A stretch of DNA of 63,838 nucleotides from Deltaproteobacteria bacterium. Its GTDB lineage: Bacteria > Desulfobacterota > Syntrophia > Syntrophales > UBA5619. The notes beneath the pieces are model-generated. The model ran no database searches. It had not been told where the DNA came from and worked only from the letters and a program-made list of their open reading frames with translations. The stretch is taken from the NCBI GenBank assembly GCA_021817825.1, contig JAKAFS010000007.1, positions 1 through 63,838 of the forward strand, given 5' to 3'. Below are positions 1-7,635 of the stretch, piece by piece; positions within the stretch are counted from its first letter, which is position 1, and every line of letters begins with the position of its first letter. A program made the position numbers and the translations under genes.

Positions 1-114
1 TCGCAAAAGAGGTCCCGCCTCTGACGATGCCCTGGATGAATAAGTGAAAAGAACATAAACCCTTTTAAAAAGGGACGGGAGAACTATTTTTTTATTGACA
101 ACTGTCAACCATAT

Positions 115-141
115 CGGATTCCCGCTTTCGCGGGAAATGAT
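115..141 (+). repeat. Dispersed GC-rich palindromic repeat, copy A
   Basis: A short copy of a repeat with core CCCGCTTTCGCGGG followed by AAATGA. Related copies lie at 1438-1467, 7451-7487 and, reversed, at 25875-25901. It sits just beyond the 3' end of the transporter gene. Immediately upstream (95-108) is a small inverted repeat, TTGACA-AC-TGTCAA. Confidence 0.5.
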
Positions 142-235
142 AGAATGGGCATCTAGAAAGCGGCTATCGCCCCAGGGTCAGGATGCCGCTGCGCCATCGG
201 TCGGGAATCTCTGTTATGCCGGATCGGCTCTTCTG

Positions 236-1354
236 TCAAGAAGGTTGCCGGCTCGCCGGCAGCCACCGTTCCTGTCCGTAATGGACTGCAAGGCCGGCCA
301 GAAAGCCCACGGCCATGTCGGCGGCCAGAGCCACAATGACCGTCGCGAGAAGCGGAATCAGCTCCCGGCCCGGTCGGATCTCCCGGGCAAATTTGGTGAG
401 TTCGATTCCGACCAGCAGCATCATCGCCCCGATGATCGCCCCGGGAAAGGCGGCAAAAAGGCCGGCGATCGCCGCGGCAAAGAAGAGGCCGAGGCCGATC
501 TCGATCCCCCCTTCGATGAGGTTCGTCCCCCCGGTCCGCGCGCCGAAATAGTACTGGCCGGCCAGGCCGCCCGAGCCGTGACACATCGGCATCCCGCCAA
601 AGAAAGGAACGACAAGGTTCATGATCCCCTGGTTCCAGGAAAGTTTCCCGACGCCGACGGGCCGGTCGGGAAAATAGGCGCCGATCAGGGCGGAAGTCGC
701 GATCGTGGCGTTGGTGATCGTCAGGGGAATCTGGGCGAACCCGGCCCGGACGAGAGAATCCCAAACCTCTTGCAGGGAAAAGCCCGTGAGCGGCGGCAGT
801 GTAAAATGGATCAGCGAAGCTTCCGGAAGCCGCCCCTCCCAGGCGACGATGGCGATCCCGAGGAGCATCAAGACGACGGCCGCCGGGGCATAGCGGCTCT
901 CCCGCAGCCCAAGGACGATCACGATGGCAACGATTCCCAGGAGCCAGCCCGTAGCCAGCATTTTTAAGGCCTCGCTGGCGAGCAGGATTCCCAGCGTCGC
1001 CTGGATCCCGCGGACGACGGAACGGGGGGTGATCCGGGCCAGCCGGCCGATGAGCCCGGTGGCGGCAAAGAAGATCCAAACGATCCCCATGGCAAAGCCC
1101 GAGGCATAGATGAGCGAAGGGGTCCAGTGCTGGGCGATGGCGACCACGGCCAGGACCTTCATCGGCTCGATGGGCATGGGGAGCTTGTAGACGAGGCCCG
1201 TCACGATGTTCGCCAGCCCCATCATGACCAGAAACCCCGCCGGATCGAGTCCGCAGACGGCGATATAGCCGATCGCCAGAGGGAAGAGGGTTCCGAAATC
1301 CCCCAGCGAACCGGACAGTTCCCGCAGATTGAAGGCAAAGGATCCGATCTTCAT
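236..1354 (-). CDS. MOT1-type molybdate/sulfate transporter family protein
   Basis: The 372-residue product is a polytopic inner-membrane protein of about ten hydrophobic segments with almost no soluble domain. The stretch PMPIEPMKVLAVVA (near residues 59-72) and the later segment CHGSGGLAGQYYFGA are typical of the MOT1 branch of the SulP-like transporters, which import molybdate or sulfate. There is no C-terminal STAS domain, which separates it from classical SulP permeases. An AAGGG ribosome site precedes the ATG. It appears to be transcribed alone, downstream of the methyltransferase on the same strand with a repeat-bearing gap between them. The substrate cannot be told from sequence alone. 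Confidence 0.8.
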   Translation of the reverse strand: MKIGSFAFNLRELSGSLGDFGTLFPLAIGYIAVCGLDPAGFLVMMGLANIVTGLVYKLPMPIEPMKVLAVVAIAQHWTPSLIYASGFAMGIVWIFFAATGLIGRLARITPRSVVRGIQATLGILLASEALKMLATGWLLGIVAIVIVLGLRESRYAPAAVVLMLLGIAIVAWEGRLPEASLIHFTLPPLTGFSLQEVWDSLVRAGFAQIPLTITNATIATSALIGAYFPDRPVGVGKLSWNQGIMNLVVPFFGGMPMCHGSGGLAGQYYFGARTGGTNLIEGGIEIGLGLFFAAAIAGLFAAFPGAIIGAMMLLVGIELTKFAREIRPGRELIPLLATVIVALAADMAVGFLAGLAVHYGQERWLPASRQPS

Positions 1355-1437
1355 GGCCTACCCTTTCGTGCTCCGCCCAATGAACCTCTCGCGGTGGTCA
1401 TAGCGGACCCGTATTGGCTGCGGGACACAGCCCTACC

Positions 1438-1467
1438 CTGGATTTGCGCTTGCGCAGGAATGACAAA
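1438..1467 (+). repeat. Dispersed GC-rich palindromic repeat, copy B
   Basis: The sequence ends GCAGGAATGACAAAG and has a TGCGCTTGCGCA core, matching the better-preserved copy at 7451-7487. It occupies the gap between the methyltransferase and the MOT1-type transporter. A GGTCAT about 40 bases upstream may be the opposite end of the same element. Confidence 0.5.
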
Positions 1468-1496
1468 GCGGGAGCGGGATTGCCCGTGCCCCTCTT

Positions 1497-2084
1497 TCAA
1501 GCGGCGGCGCTGTCCTTCCGCATCAGGGACGCCCGGCTCAGGGCAATAGAGGGTTCGGTTTCGGGCAGAAAACCGGCCTCTCGGCACAGGGCGGCCGTTT
1601 CTGCAAAGGCTTTACCCGTCACATGGAATTTCGGTTCGCAGAGCAACAGGCTGCCCCCGAGCTTCAGGAACCGGAAGATCTCGCCGAAGAAGCGGCGCTT
1701 GTCCGGCACCTCGTGGGCCATCCAGAAGGCGAGGGCGAAATCGGCCCGTGCGGCAACCTCTAGACTGTCCGGCCGGGCCAGGCGGGGAACGATCCGGTCG
1801 GCGAGGCCCGCTTGGTCCGCCCGCCGGCCCAGTGCCGCCAGCATCTGCGGCTGGAGATCGACGGCGATCACTCGGCCCTCGGGGCCGACGAGCCGGGCCA
1901 GGCCGATGGTGAAATACCCCATCCCGCAGCCGATATCGACCACGGTCAGGCCCGGCCGAATAAAAGGGGAAAGCATCCGCTCCGGATCGTGGATCAGTCG
2001 CCGCAGGGGGTTGTCGAAAGACCGGCAGAGCCACCAGGGGCAGACCCGGTTGTTGGTTTTCCGCAACTTCTCCAGAAAATCCAT
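1497..2084 (-). CDS. Class I SAM-dependent methyltransferase
   Basis: A cytoplasmic protein of 195 residues with the Rossmann-fold SAM-binding motif VVDIGCGMGYFT (residues 48-59) and an acidic residue in AVDLQPQML ending the second strand. The later segment FRFLKLGGSLLLCEPKFHV is typical of the UbiE/methyltransf_11 group. An upstream in-frame extension exists, but the ATG at 2084 has a good AAGGAAGG ribosome site and avoids overlapping pyruvate kinase, so I start there. The gene follows pyk by 16 bases, so the two are probably co-transcribed. The acceptor substrate is unknown. Confidence 0.8.
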   Translation of the reverse strand: MDFLEKLRKTNNRVCPWWLCRSFDNPLRRLIHDPERMLSPFIRPGLTVVDIGCGMGYFTIGLARLVGPEGRVIAVDLQPQMLAALGRRADQAGLADRIVPRLARPDSLEVAARADFALAFWMAHEVPDKRRFFGEIFRFLKLGGSLLLCEPKFHVTGKAFAETAALCREAGFLPETEPSIALSRASLMRKDSAAA

Positions 2085-2100
2085 TTTTTCGCCTTCCTTT

Positions 2101-3528
2101 TCACTTCTGTTCCAGGAACAGCCGGACCGGGCTGATCTCGATGAAGGAGGTGCCGAAGCGGTCGCCATAGTTCCCGGCAATGACGATGACCAGATCCTCT
2201 TCCTCAAGGTTCCTGCTTTGCAGATGGCCCGTCAGCGCCTTACGGATAAAATCTTGGCTGCTGGCCGTCTTTTCGAGGTATTCGGGAAAGACGCCGAAGG
2301 AGAGGGCCAGTTGCCGCACCACATGCCGGTCGTAGCAGTGGGCGAAGATGGGCTTGCGGCCCCGAAAGCCCGCCATGTTGCGGATCGAGGCGCCCGACGA
2401 CGTATCGGCGATAATGGCCCGGGCGTTGAGTTCCAGGGAGCCCTCGACGGCCATCTTGGTCAGAAAGGCCGACCGCTCGTTGGTCAGGACTACCGTGGGC
2501 GCGTCGTGGATGTCGCTCCGCGACTTTTCGACCTCGACCGCCACGGTGGCCATGGTCTGCACCGCCTCCAGGGGGTACTGACCGTTGGCGGTTTCGCCGC
2601 TGAGCATGATCGCGTCGGTCTGGCTGTAGATGGCGTTGGCGATATCGCTCACCTCGGCCCGGGTGGGCCGGGGATTGTGAATCATCGAATGGAGCATCTG
2701 GGTGGCGATGATGACGGGCTTGCGGCGGGCGATGCACTTTTCGATCAGCATCTTCTGAATCCCCGGGATCCGCTCGTAGGGGATCTCGATGGCCAGATCC
2801 CCCCGGGCCACCATTACCCCGTAGGCATGATCGAGAATCTCGTCGATATGGTCCACCCCCTCCTGATTCTCGATCTTGGCGATGATCCTGATCGTGCTCT
2901 TCTGCTCGTCCAGGATCGCCTGAATGGCCAGGACGTCCTCCTTGTTCCGGACAAAGGAATGGGCGATGAAATCCACATCCTGGTCGATGGACAACCGGAC
3001 GTAGGCCTTGTCCTTCTCACTGAGCGACGGCAGCCGGAAACTCACCTTCGGGACGTTGACGCTCTTGCGGCTCTCGATCCGGCCGTCGTTCAGGGCCTCG
3101 CAGATCAGGGCCTCGCCGCTCTTTTCCCGGACCAGGAGGTCCAGGTAGCCGTCGTCGATGAGGATGTGGCTGCCCTCCGGCACCTCGTCCACAAAGCCCC
3201 GGTAACTCACATAGACCCCTTCTTTGGTCGATTCCCGGTCCGGATCGCCCCGAAAGGCGATGCGGTCGCCCTTGGCCAGGACGATCTCTTCGGCGGCCCT
3301 GGTGGTGCGCACCTCCGGTCCCTTGGTGTCGATCATAATGGCGATATGGCCGGAGACCTCCCGGATATTGCGGATCATCTGCAACGATCCCTCCGGCGCC
3401 TGATGGGCCGTATTGATCCTCACCACATCCATCCCGGCTTCATGGAGGGACCGCAAGAACGGCACATCGCAGCGCCGGTCGGAGATGGTGGCGACGATCT
3501 TCGTTTTTTTTCTCAATTCCGCTTTCAT
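2101..3528 (-). CDS. pyk: Pyruvate kinase
   Basis: Converts phosphoenolpyruvate and ADP to pyruvate and ATP, the last step of glycolysis. The 475-residue product shows RINTAH (38-43), DTKGPEVRT (67-75), the active-site lysine in IIAKIEN, GDLAIEIP and MLSGETANGQYP. These cover the substrate, metal and ADP sites of the family. The C-terminal allosteric-type domain is complete. I place the start at 3528 because AGAGGA lies just upstream; 14 further in-frame codons are possible. About 250 bases upstream, reading toward this gene, is a PhoB-type promoter (3779-3832), so expression may respond to phosphate. The methyltransferase follows closely. Confidence 0.93.
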   Translation of the reverse strand: MKAELRKKTKIVATISDRRCDVPFLRSLHEAGMDVVRINTAHQAPEGSLQMIRNIREVSGHIAIMIDTKGPEVRTTRAAEEIVLAKGDRIAFRGDPDRESTKEGVYVSYRGFVDEVPEGSHILIDDGYLDLLVREKSGEALICEALNDGRIESRKSVNVPKVSFRLPSLSEKDKAYVRLSIDQDVDFIAHSFVRNKEDVLAIQAILDEQKSTIRIIAKIENQEGVDHIDEILDHAYGVMVARGDLAIEIPYERIPGIQKMLIEKCIARRKPVIIATQMLHSMIHNPRPTRAEVSDIANAIYSQTDAIMLSGETANGQYPLEAVQTMATVAVEVEKSRSDIHDAPTVVLTNERSAFLTKMAVEGSLELNARAIIADTSSGASIRNMAGFRGRKPIFAHCYDRHVVRQLALSFGVFPEYLEKTASSQDFIRKALTGHLQSRNLEEEDLVIVIAGNYGDRFGTSFIEISPVRLFLEQK

Positions 3529-3778
3529 GATGACTTTTCCTCTGATATCGGTTCCCATGAGACCCCGCAAAAAAGCGGGCAGCGTTTCACTTCTCTTCCT
3601 GTTCGGAAGAAGAGTTTACCACAACCGGTCGTCAAGCGGGCAATAAAACTTGGCGGTTCAACGGCGGTGGAGAATCCCCTTGTCGGACGCCGCAGGGTCT
3701 GAAAAGCGCCAAAGGGCAGGCAGGGCCGCTACGGCTTCCGTCAACTGAAGATCTTGCCCATTTCTTCTTCCTATTTGA
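3529..3778 (-). other. Long leader of pyk, no gene seen
   Basis: About 250 bases lie between the predicted PhoB-type promoter and the pyk start. I see no convincing reading frame. The stretch contains a short GC-rich hairpin (CCCGC-AAAAAA-GCGGG near 3564-3579). It would form a long 5' untranslated leader if the upstream promoter is used. Confidence 0.35.
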
Positions 3779-3832
3779 AGCATAGGAGCGCTTTATTGCA
3801 AAACAATAACGGTTTCATGAAGCTTCCGTGAA
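3779..3832 (-). promoter_or_regulatory. PhoB-type promoter facing pyk
   Basis: On the minus strand the pentamers TTCAC, TTCAT, GTTAT and GCAAT recur every 11 bases (3832 down to 3795). They are followed after 10 bases by the -10-like hexamer TATGCT (3779-3784). The geometry is the same as at the pstS promoters in this window. A terminator (3853-3905) for an upstream transcript ends just before it, so this would be a fresh start point reading into pyk. Confidence 0.55.
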
Positions 3833-3852
3833 CTCTTGCCCGCCGCGCGGGA

Positions 3853-3905
3853 AATAAAAAAAGCCGCAACAAATGCAACTTCTTCGCGCATCTGCTGCGG
3901 CTTTT
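3853..3905 (-). terminator. Rho-independent terminator
   Basis: AAAAGCCGCA (3859-3868) pairs with TGCGGCTTTT (3896-3905), and an inner ATGC/GCAT pair extends the stem. On the minus strand the stem is followed by a run of T (CTTTTTTTATTT), so it ends transcription from the small gene at 3959-4117. It lies between that gene and the PhoB-type promoter facing pyk. Confidence 0.7.
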
Positions 3906-3958
3906 ACCCCATACAAACAAAAATTTTCTACTTGGCGCCGGTGACTATCCTTCGCTGG

Positions 3959-4117
3959 TTAATAATAAAAGACATTGCGGCGCACCGCTTCTTTGGCGGA
4001 CATGGTTCTGGCCTCGATGAATGCTTCACCCAGCAACTTTGAGGTGTGAAGTATCTTCTGTAGAAAGGTCCTCTCTTTGTTCTTGTCCTGTACTTTAATC
4101 TTTTGTTCTCTTGTCAT
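3959..4117 (-). CDS. Possible small basic protein, 52 residues
   Basis: A short reading frame starting MTREQKIKVQDKNKER and ending RRNVFYY. It is strongly basic and has no membrane segment. A weak AAGG ribosome site lies about 11 bases upstream and a good minus-strand terminator lies about 55 bases downstream, so a short transcript from here is credible. I do not recognise the protein. The transcript could equally be a non-coding RNA. The local base composition is lower in GC than the flanking genes. Confidence 0.35.
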   Translation of the reverse strand: MTREQKIKVQDKNKERTFLQKILHTSKLLGEAFIEARTMSAKEAVRRNVFYY

Positions 4118-4692
4118 TTCTTGTTACCTTCTTTCTTTTACTAATTGCAGTTCAGCATCTGCCGATAAAGTTATTCAATCCTCTGGAGGGGGGTTACAAT
4201 CATCCACCGCCAGGATTTTTCAGGAACGTAATCACTCTGATCCACGCTTCGGAGGGGTGCCGTTTATCGCCCTCAGCTTCCTTATAGCATTTATGATGCC
4301 AAAGTTGACGATTCTCTCTGGCGCATCGTCTGCCGAATGGATAACCTAGATGATTCATTATAGAAATTAGTTCAATAAACGTTTTAATCGCCGGCAGGCT
4401 CTATCCTTTTTTTTCCATCGGCACCAGTAAACAACAGAAATTTGGAGAAAAACGGAGCGCTACGTGCGATAAACGCACCGCTCAATGATTAACCCGTGCC
4501 GATTACGCACTATTAGAATTAACCATTCAATACTACAAGCAAATTCCTTTACCGGACGTAAGTGCGGTATTCGCACGCATGGGGCATATTGGTCGCTTAT
4601 TCGCTGATATGGCTCAATTTTAGGATACGCCAGGGCACCGGGCTTCGCTCCGCATCCCTTTTTCGGGAGGATTGACATTCCCAGGCGATCCC
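4118..4692. other. Gene-poor stretch
   Basis: Lower-GC DNA with no convincing gene. Short open frames on both strands lack ribosome sites and show no recognisable protein features. The stretch may hold the promoter of the small gene at 3959-4117. Confidence 0.4.
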
Positions 4693-5883
4693 TTAGGGGC
4701 CCACAGGCGTTATCGCGGCGGCAAGTGGTTTATACCGGGGGCCGCTATCCTCAAGCAGACGCTGGAAGTTCACATCTGCGCCCAGGACGCCCAGGGTGTT
4801 TCCCTCCGGCCCGCTCAGGCCGGCCGCTACGGTGAAACAGAAGTCTCCGGTGGCGGTGGAACGGTAGATGTCCGTGGAGTGCAGCCCTTTTTGCCGGATC
4901 GCTTCCAGATACCAGGGCCGTTTTGACCAGTCCCGCCCGAAGCTGTCAGGATCGTGAACGATCGCCTTTTCCTGCCGGCCGATATTGTCCACGCATTGCC
5001 GTCCCCTTTCGTCGGTCAGGTATGCCAGCTCGAAGCTCGGATGGTCGGCAAGCCATTCATCGAGCATCGCCTCGCAGCTCTTCCGGTTTCCGAAGACGCG
5101 GCTGAGCCTCGGCAGCACCTCGGCGATCTCCTCCTCCGCCCGCTTGTGGGCTTCGAAGCGAAAGGTCCCGAGGCCCATGAGCAACTGCTCGGTGTACCCA
5201 TTGATCTGCCCGCACATGCCGCGCAGGGATTCGACCACTCCCATCTGCTGATCCGCCAAATGCGCCATCCCGCTGACCTGCGTGCTGACCGCCGCGACGG
5301 TGCCTGTCCGATCGGCAGCCGTTTTTTCGCTCCCCGAGACTTCCCGGACCTGCACGATGCTCTGCCGCATATCCTGGATGCTCTGCTCGATCAAGCCGGT
5401 CGTCTCTCCGGTCCGGTCCGCAAGCCGCCTAACTTCGTCGACCACGACGCCGAAGGCGACGCCGTGCTCGCCGGCCCGCGCGGCTTCGATGCTGGCATTG
5501 ATCGAGATCATGCGCGTGTGCTCGGCGATGCGGGAAACGGTGGCCAGGGCGTTCTCGACCTGGCCGGACGAGGCGCGCAATTCCTTTACAGCCCGATCGA
5601 GATCGGCCGCGAGCCCCTCCATGACGGCGGCGATTCCAGTCGCCTGCGCTGCCTGGGCCTGGGCCTTCTGCTCCATCTCCACCGCGAGCCCGACGAGCCG
5701 CGGCCCCAGAGCCGCAAGCCAAACCGATGCCCGGGCAATGAGATCAAATTGGCCGCGTGTCTTTTGAGATTCAGGTTTATTCGCCCCAACTTGCACCCTG
5801 CCGGGCAGCGCCGCACGCCCCTCCCCTGCGGAAGGAACGGGCCGCGCAAGCGGCCAATGCTTCTTATCGAATAATCGCGTCAT
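4693..5883 (-). CDS. Cytoplasmic methyl-accepting chemotaxis protein with C-terminal sensor
   Basis: A chemoreceptor of about 396 residues with no signal peptide or membrane segment. The receptor hairpin tip region IAEHTRMISINASIEAARAG is followed by VVVDEVRRLADRTGETTG, the part that contacts CheA/CheW. After it comes a C-terminal domain with DWSKRPWYLEAIRQKG and STATGDFCFTVAAG, which resembles a PDC/Cache-type ligand domain. This order (signalling first, sensor last) is the reverse of a classical receptor and implies sensing of an intracellular signal. The ATG at 5883 is preceded by CGGAG; the ATG two codons upstream (5889) is also possible. It stands alone and no other che genes are in the window. 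Confidence 0.8.
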   Translation of the reverse strand: MTRLFDKKHWPLARPVPSAGEGRAALPGRVQVGANKPESQKTRGQFDLIARASVWLAALGPRLVGLAVEMEQKAQAQAAQATGIAAVMEGLAADLDRAVKELRASSGQVENALATVSRIAEHTRMISINASIEAARAGEHGVAFGVVVDEVRRLADRTGETTGLIEQSIQDMRQSIVQVREVSGSEKTAADRTGTVAAVSTQVSGMAHLADQQMGVVESLRGMCGQINGYTEQLLMGLGTFRFEAHKRAEEEIAEVLPRLSRVFGNRKSCEAMLDEWLADHPSFELAYLTDERGRQCVDNIGRQEKAIVHDPDSFGRDWSKRPWYLEAIRQKGLHSTDIYRSTATGDFCFTVAAGLSGPEGNTLGVLGADVNFQRLLEDSGPRYKPLAAAITPVGP

Positions 5884-5889
5884 GGTCAT

Positions 5890-6507
5890 CCAACTCCGAA
5901 ATGGTTTTGCCTCCCGAAATACAAGAGCCATGCCACAATCCCTTATGAATGGTGATTAATTAAACGGGATATTATTAGCAAGTTATCTCTACGCAGGATT
6001 GGTTAAAAAAGGAGGTTCGGGACAATATTGTCCTTTTTGAGCGATTTTTGGTTCAAAAATCGCTAACGATCGGCAGACAGACCGGCGCTTCCCTCATTTT
6101 TTTCTTGATCTTCCTCTGCCTTAGCGGTATCTTCACCCATCACCTGCGCTTTTGCTTTCCACCCTTCCCCTGCTTTTACCGATCCACGTTCCTTGTGTTT
6201 TGCCGTTCGTCCCCCGGCATTTGACTCGGGGCCGTCGTCGCTATGCACTAAACCTCCCGCGCCGTGGACGCATCCGCCTCCCACCGGCGGCTCCTGCGAT
6301 CGGAGCGGAGCCATTTATTTGGATAGAATTCGAGCGCACACCTCTTAACGAGATGCCTTCCTCTACTAACCCTAGTATGCGGAGAACAACAATGAGGCGC
6401 TGGAACGATAAAATGTGGAACCGCTGTTCGGCTTGACCGGCAGGTTCAGATCACTGAATTTGGATCGAAAGTACTCAATATTCTTCAATGTAGCTGAAAA
6501 ATTGCCG
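5890..6507. other. Intergenic stretch with two hairpins
   Basis: No convincing gene. GGACAATATTGTCC (6020-6033) is a perfect 14-base palindrome followed on the plus strand by TTTTT. AGCGATTTTT (6040-6049) and AAAAATCGCT (6055-6064) form a perfect 10-base stem with a 5-base loop. They could be terminators or regulator sites upstream of the chemoreceptor. A hydrophilic 83-residue open frame on the minus strand (6063-6314) lacks a ribosome site and is not called. Confidence 0.4.
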
Positions 6508-6541
6508 TTGACAAATGTTAGCATATATGCTAACCAGGAGG
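6508..6541 (+). promoter_or_regulatory. Toxin-antitoxin promoter with palindromic operator
   Basis: A consensus -35 box TTGACA (6508-6513) is followed by GTTAGCATATATGCTAAC (6517-6534), a perfect 18-base palindrome. The AGGAGG ribosome site (6536-6541) of the toxin gene comes directly after. A palindrome covering the -10 region is what is expected for repression by the antitoxin or the toxin-antitoxin complex. Confidence 0.65.
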
Positions 6542-6544
6542 TCC

Positions 6545-6870
6545 ATGAGTTATTCCATCACCTACTTCCATTCACGGTCAAAGCTGGGATCGAAAGCTGG
6601 CCTGATGGGATATTGGCTGATTATGCGAGGATTGTGGAGTTGCTGATGGAGTTTGGGCCAAATTTGCGAATGCCGCATTTCCGGGCAATGGGCGACGGTC
6701 TTTTTGAATTGAGGCCCCGAGGTCGCGAAGGCATCGGACGGGTATTTTACTGCTTTGTCATCGGTCAACAAGCCGTAATTCTTCATGCCTTTGTCAAGAA
6801 AACGATGGACACGCCGGAACCGGAACTGAAGATAGCCCGAAAAAGGATGAAGGAGGTACGAAATGGCTGA
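6545..6870 (+). pseudogene. RelE/HigB-family toxin, frameshifted near its start
   Basis: From about residue 12 onward the protein matches the RelE/ParE-type (Gp49-like) mRNA-interferase family: ILADYARIVELLMEFGP, GDGLFELRP and VILHAFVKKT. The natural start is the ATG at 6545, directly after AGGAGG and beginning MSYSITYFHSR, but that frame stops after about 30 codons. The rest of the toxin is one frame away. Adding a single base at the GG of 6576-6577 would join HSR to VKAGIESWP and restore a normal protein. So the gene is disrupted, or the read has a one-base error in a G run. The in-frame ATG at 6415 lies upstream of the promoter and is unlikely to be used. Confidence 0.7.
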
Positions 6871-7219
6871 ATTAAAATATAAACCTGTTCCCCACGACCA
6901 TAAGGCATTTCTCAAGAATGCTCAGAAACGGGAAGGATTCAGCAAGGCATACGATGATCTGAAAGAAGAATATTCTCTTGTCCGCGAGATGTTGTCGGCG
7001 CGATCAAAGTCCGGGCTCACCCAAGAGGCGGTTGCGGAACTAATGGGGACGACGAAAAGCGCTGTTTCGCGCCTGGAATCTGCCGGAAAGCATGCACCGT
7101 CCCTGACGACACTGAAAAAATATGCCCAAGCGGTTGGCTGTGATCTGGAAATCAAATTTAGGCCCAAAACAGGTTCAATAAAGCAGGCTGCCGGAAACGT
7201 AAAGCAGCGTGCCGGTTAG
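6863..7219 (+). CDS. XRE-family antitoxin (HigA-like)
   Basis: A 118-residue protein with a helix-turn-helix domain at about residues 45-100 (GLTQEAVAELMGTTKSAVSRLE). It would neutralise the adjacent RelE-type toxin and bind the palindrome at 6517-6534. The start codon overlaps the toxin stop by 8 bases and AAGGAGG precedes it, so the pair is translationally coupled. This toxin-first order is typical of HigBA-like modules. The antitoxin frame is intact although the toxin frame is broken. Confidence 0.85.
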   Translation: MAELKYKPVPHDHKAFLKNAQKREGFSKAYDDLKEEYSLVREMLSARSKSGLTQEAVAELMGTTKSAVSRLESAGKHAPSLTTLKKYAQAVGCDLEIKFRPKTGSIKQAAGNVKQRAG

Positions 7220-7292
7220 CTCCCGACCCGGGCGGTGAAGAACAAGAAAAAGCCGGCATGAGTTCGCTAAAATCAGCGACGCAAAGGGAAGG

Positions 7293-7331
7293 CAAAATGA
7301 TCAAGGGTGTCGGTAGACGCTTAATAGTATC
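7293..7331 (+). repeat. 39-bp direct repeat, left copy
   Basis: Matches 14913-14951 at 34 of 39 positions, including 18 identical bases GTGTCGGTAGACGCTTAA (7307-7324). Both copies are followed by a TATC-type motif and, some 15-30 bases later, by ATTCCTGC. The two copies bracket the accessory block from the nitroreductase to the YadA adhesin. Confidence 0.65.
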
Positions 7332-7395
7332 AGAAAGATAAGTCGTATTCCTGCGTGCATACGACTGCAAGATGAGGGCGGTAACATATCAAAGG

Positions 7396-7487
7396 TTGTC
7401 ATCCCGGACCTCGTATCAAGTACAGGGCAGGCCCGATTCGGAAATCGAGTCCTGTCCTGGATTCCCGCTTTCGCGAGGGAATGACAA
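7396..7487 (+). repeat. MITE-like hairpin element, copy C
   Basis: A 92-base unit begins TTGTCATCCC and ends GGGAATGACAA, an imperfect terminal inverted repeat. Inner arms CAGGGCAGG and CCTGTCCTG could also pair. The right half contains the CCCGCTTTCGCG core shared with copies at 115-141, 1438-1467 and 25875-25901. It encodes nothing. Confidence 0.55.
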
Positions 7488-7635
7488 AAACAGGTGAGGG
7501 AATGACAAAAAAGGGCCGCTATTTTCGTAGTCATGACAGTATAGCCGCTGATGGTTACCGGATTGATACCAGACCTAGGTGATGCGCATGTACGCGTCCC
7601 TTTATAGGGAAAATCAGAACAGGGAGGATAACGCC

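Larger units (their letters stand above)
7220..7635. other. Intergenic stretch carrying two repeat types
   Basis: No gene seen. It holds a 31-base motif (7271-7301) also found at 9525-9555, the 39-base direct repeat (7293-7331) also found at 14913-14951, and a hairpin element with inverted ends at 7396-7487. Confidence 0.5.

Noticed and set aside
1414-3702. Very long open frame on the plus strand (about 760 codons)
   Set aside because: It runs antisense to pyruvate kinase and the methyltransferase, whose motifs are intact. Its own product has no sensible domain; it is a product of high GC.
4077-4349. 90-codon frame on the plus strand with a hydrophobic start
   Set aside because: It has no ribosome site, runs against the small gene and terminator on the other strand, and gives a product without a pattern.
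4460-4678. 72-codon frame on the minus strand
   Set aside because: No ribosome site and no family features; it lies in AT-richer DNA between genes.
6063-6314. 83-codon hydrophilic frame on the minus strand followed by a hairpin
   Set aside because: There is no ribosome site and no recognisable family; the composition could arise by chance. Kept only as a note in the intergenic entry.
6415-6870. Single long toxin frame from the ATG at 6415
   Set aside because: That start lies upstream of the TTGACA promoter and the palindromic operator and has no ribosome site; the frame with AGGAGG starts at 6545, so the gene is better read as frameshifted.
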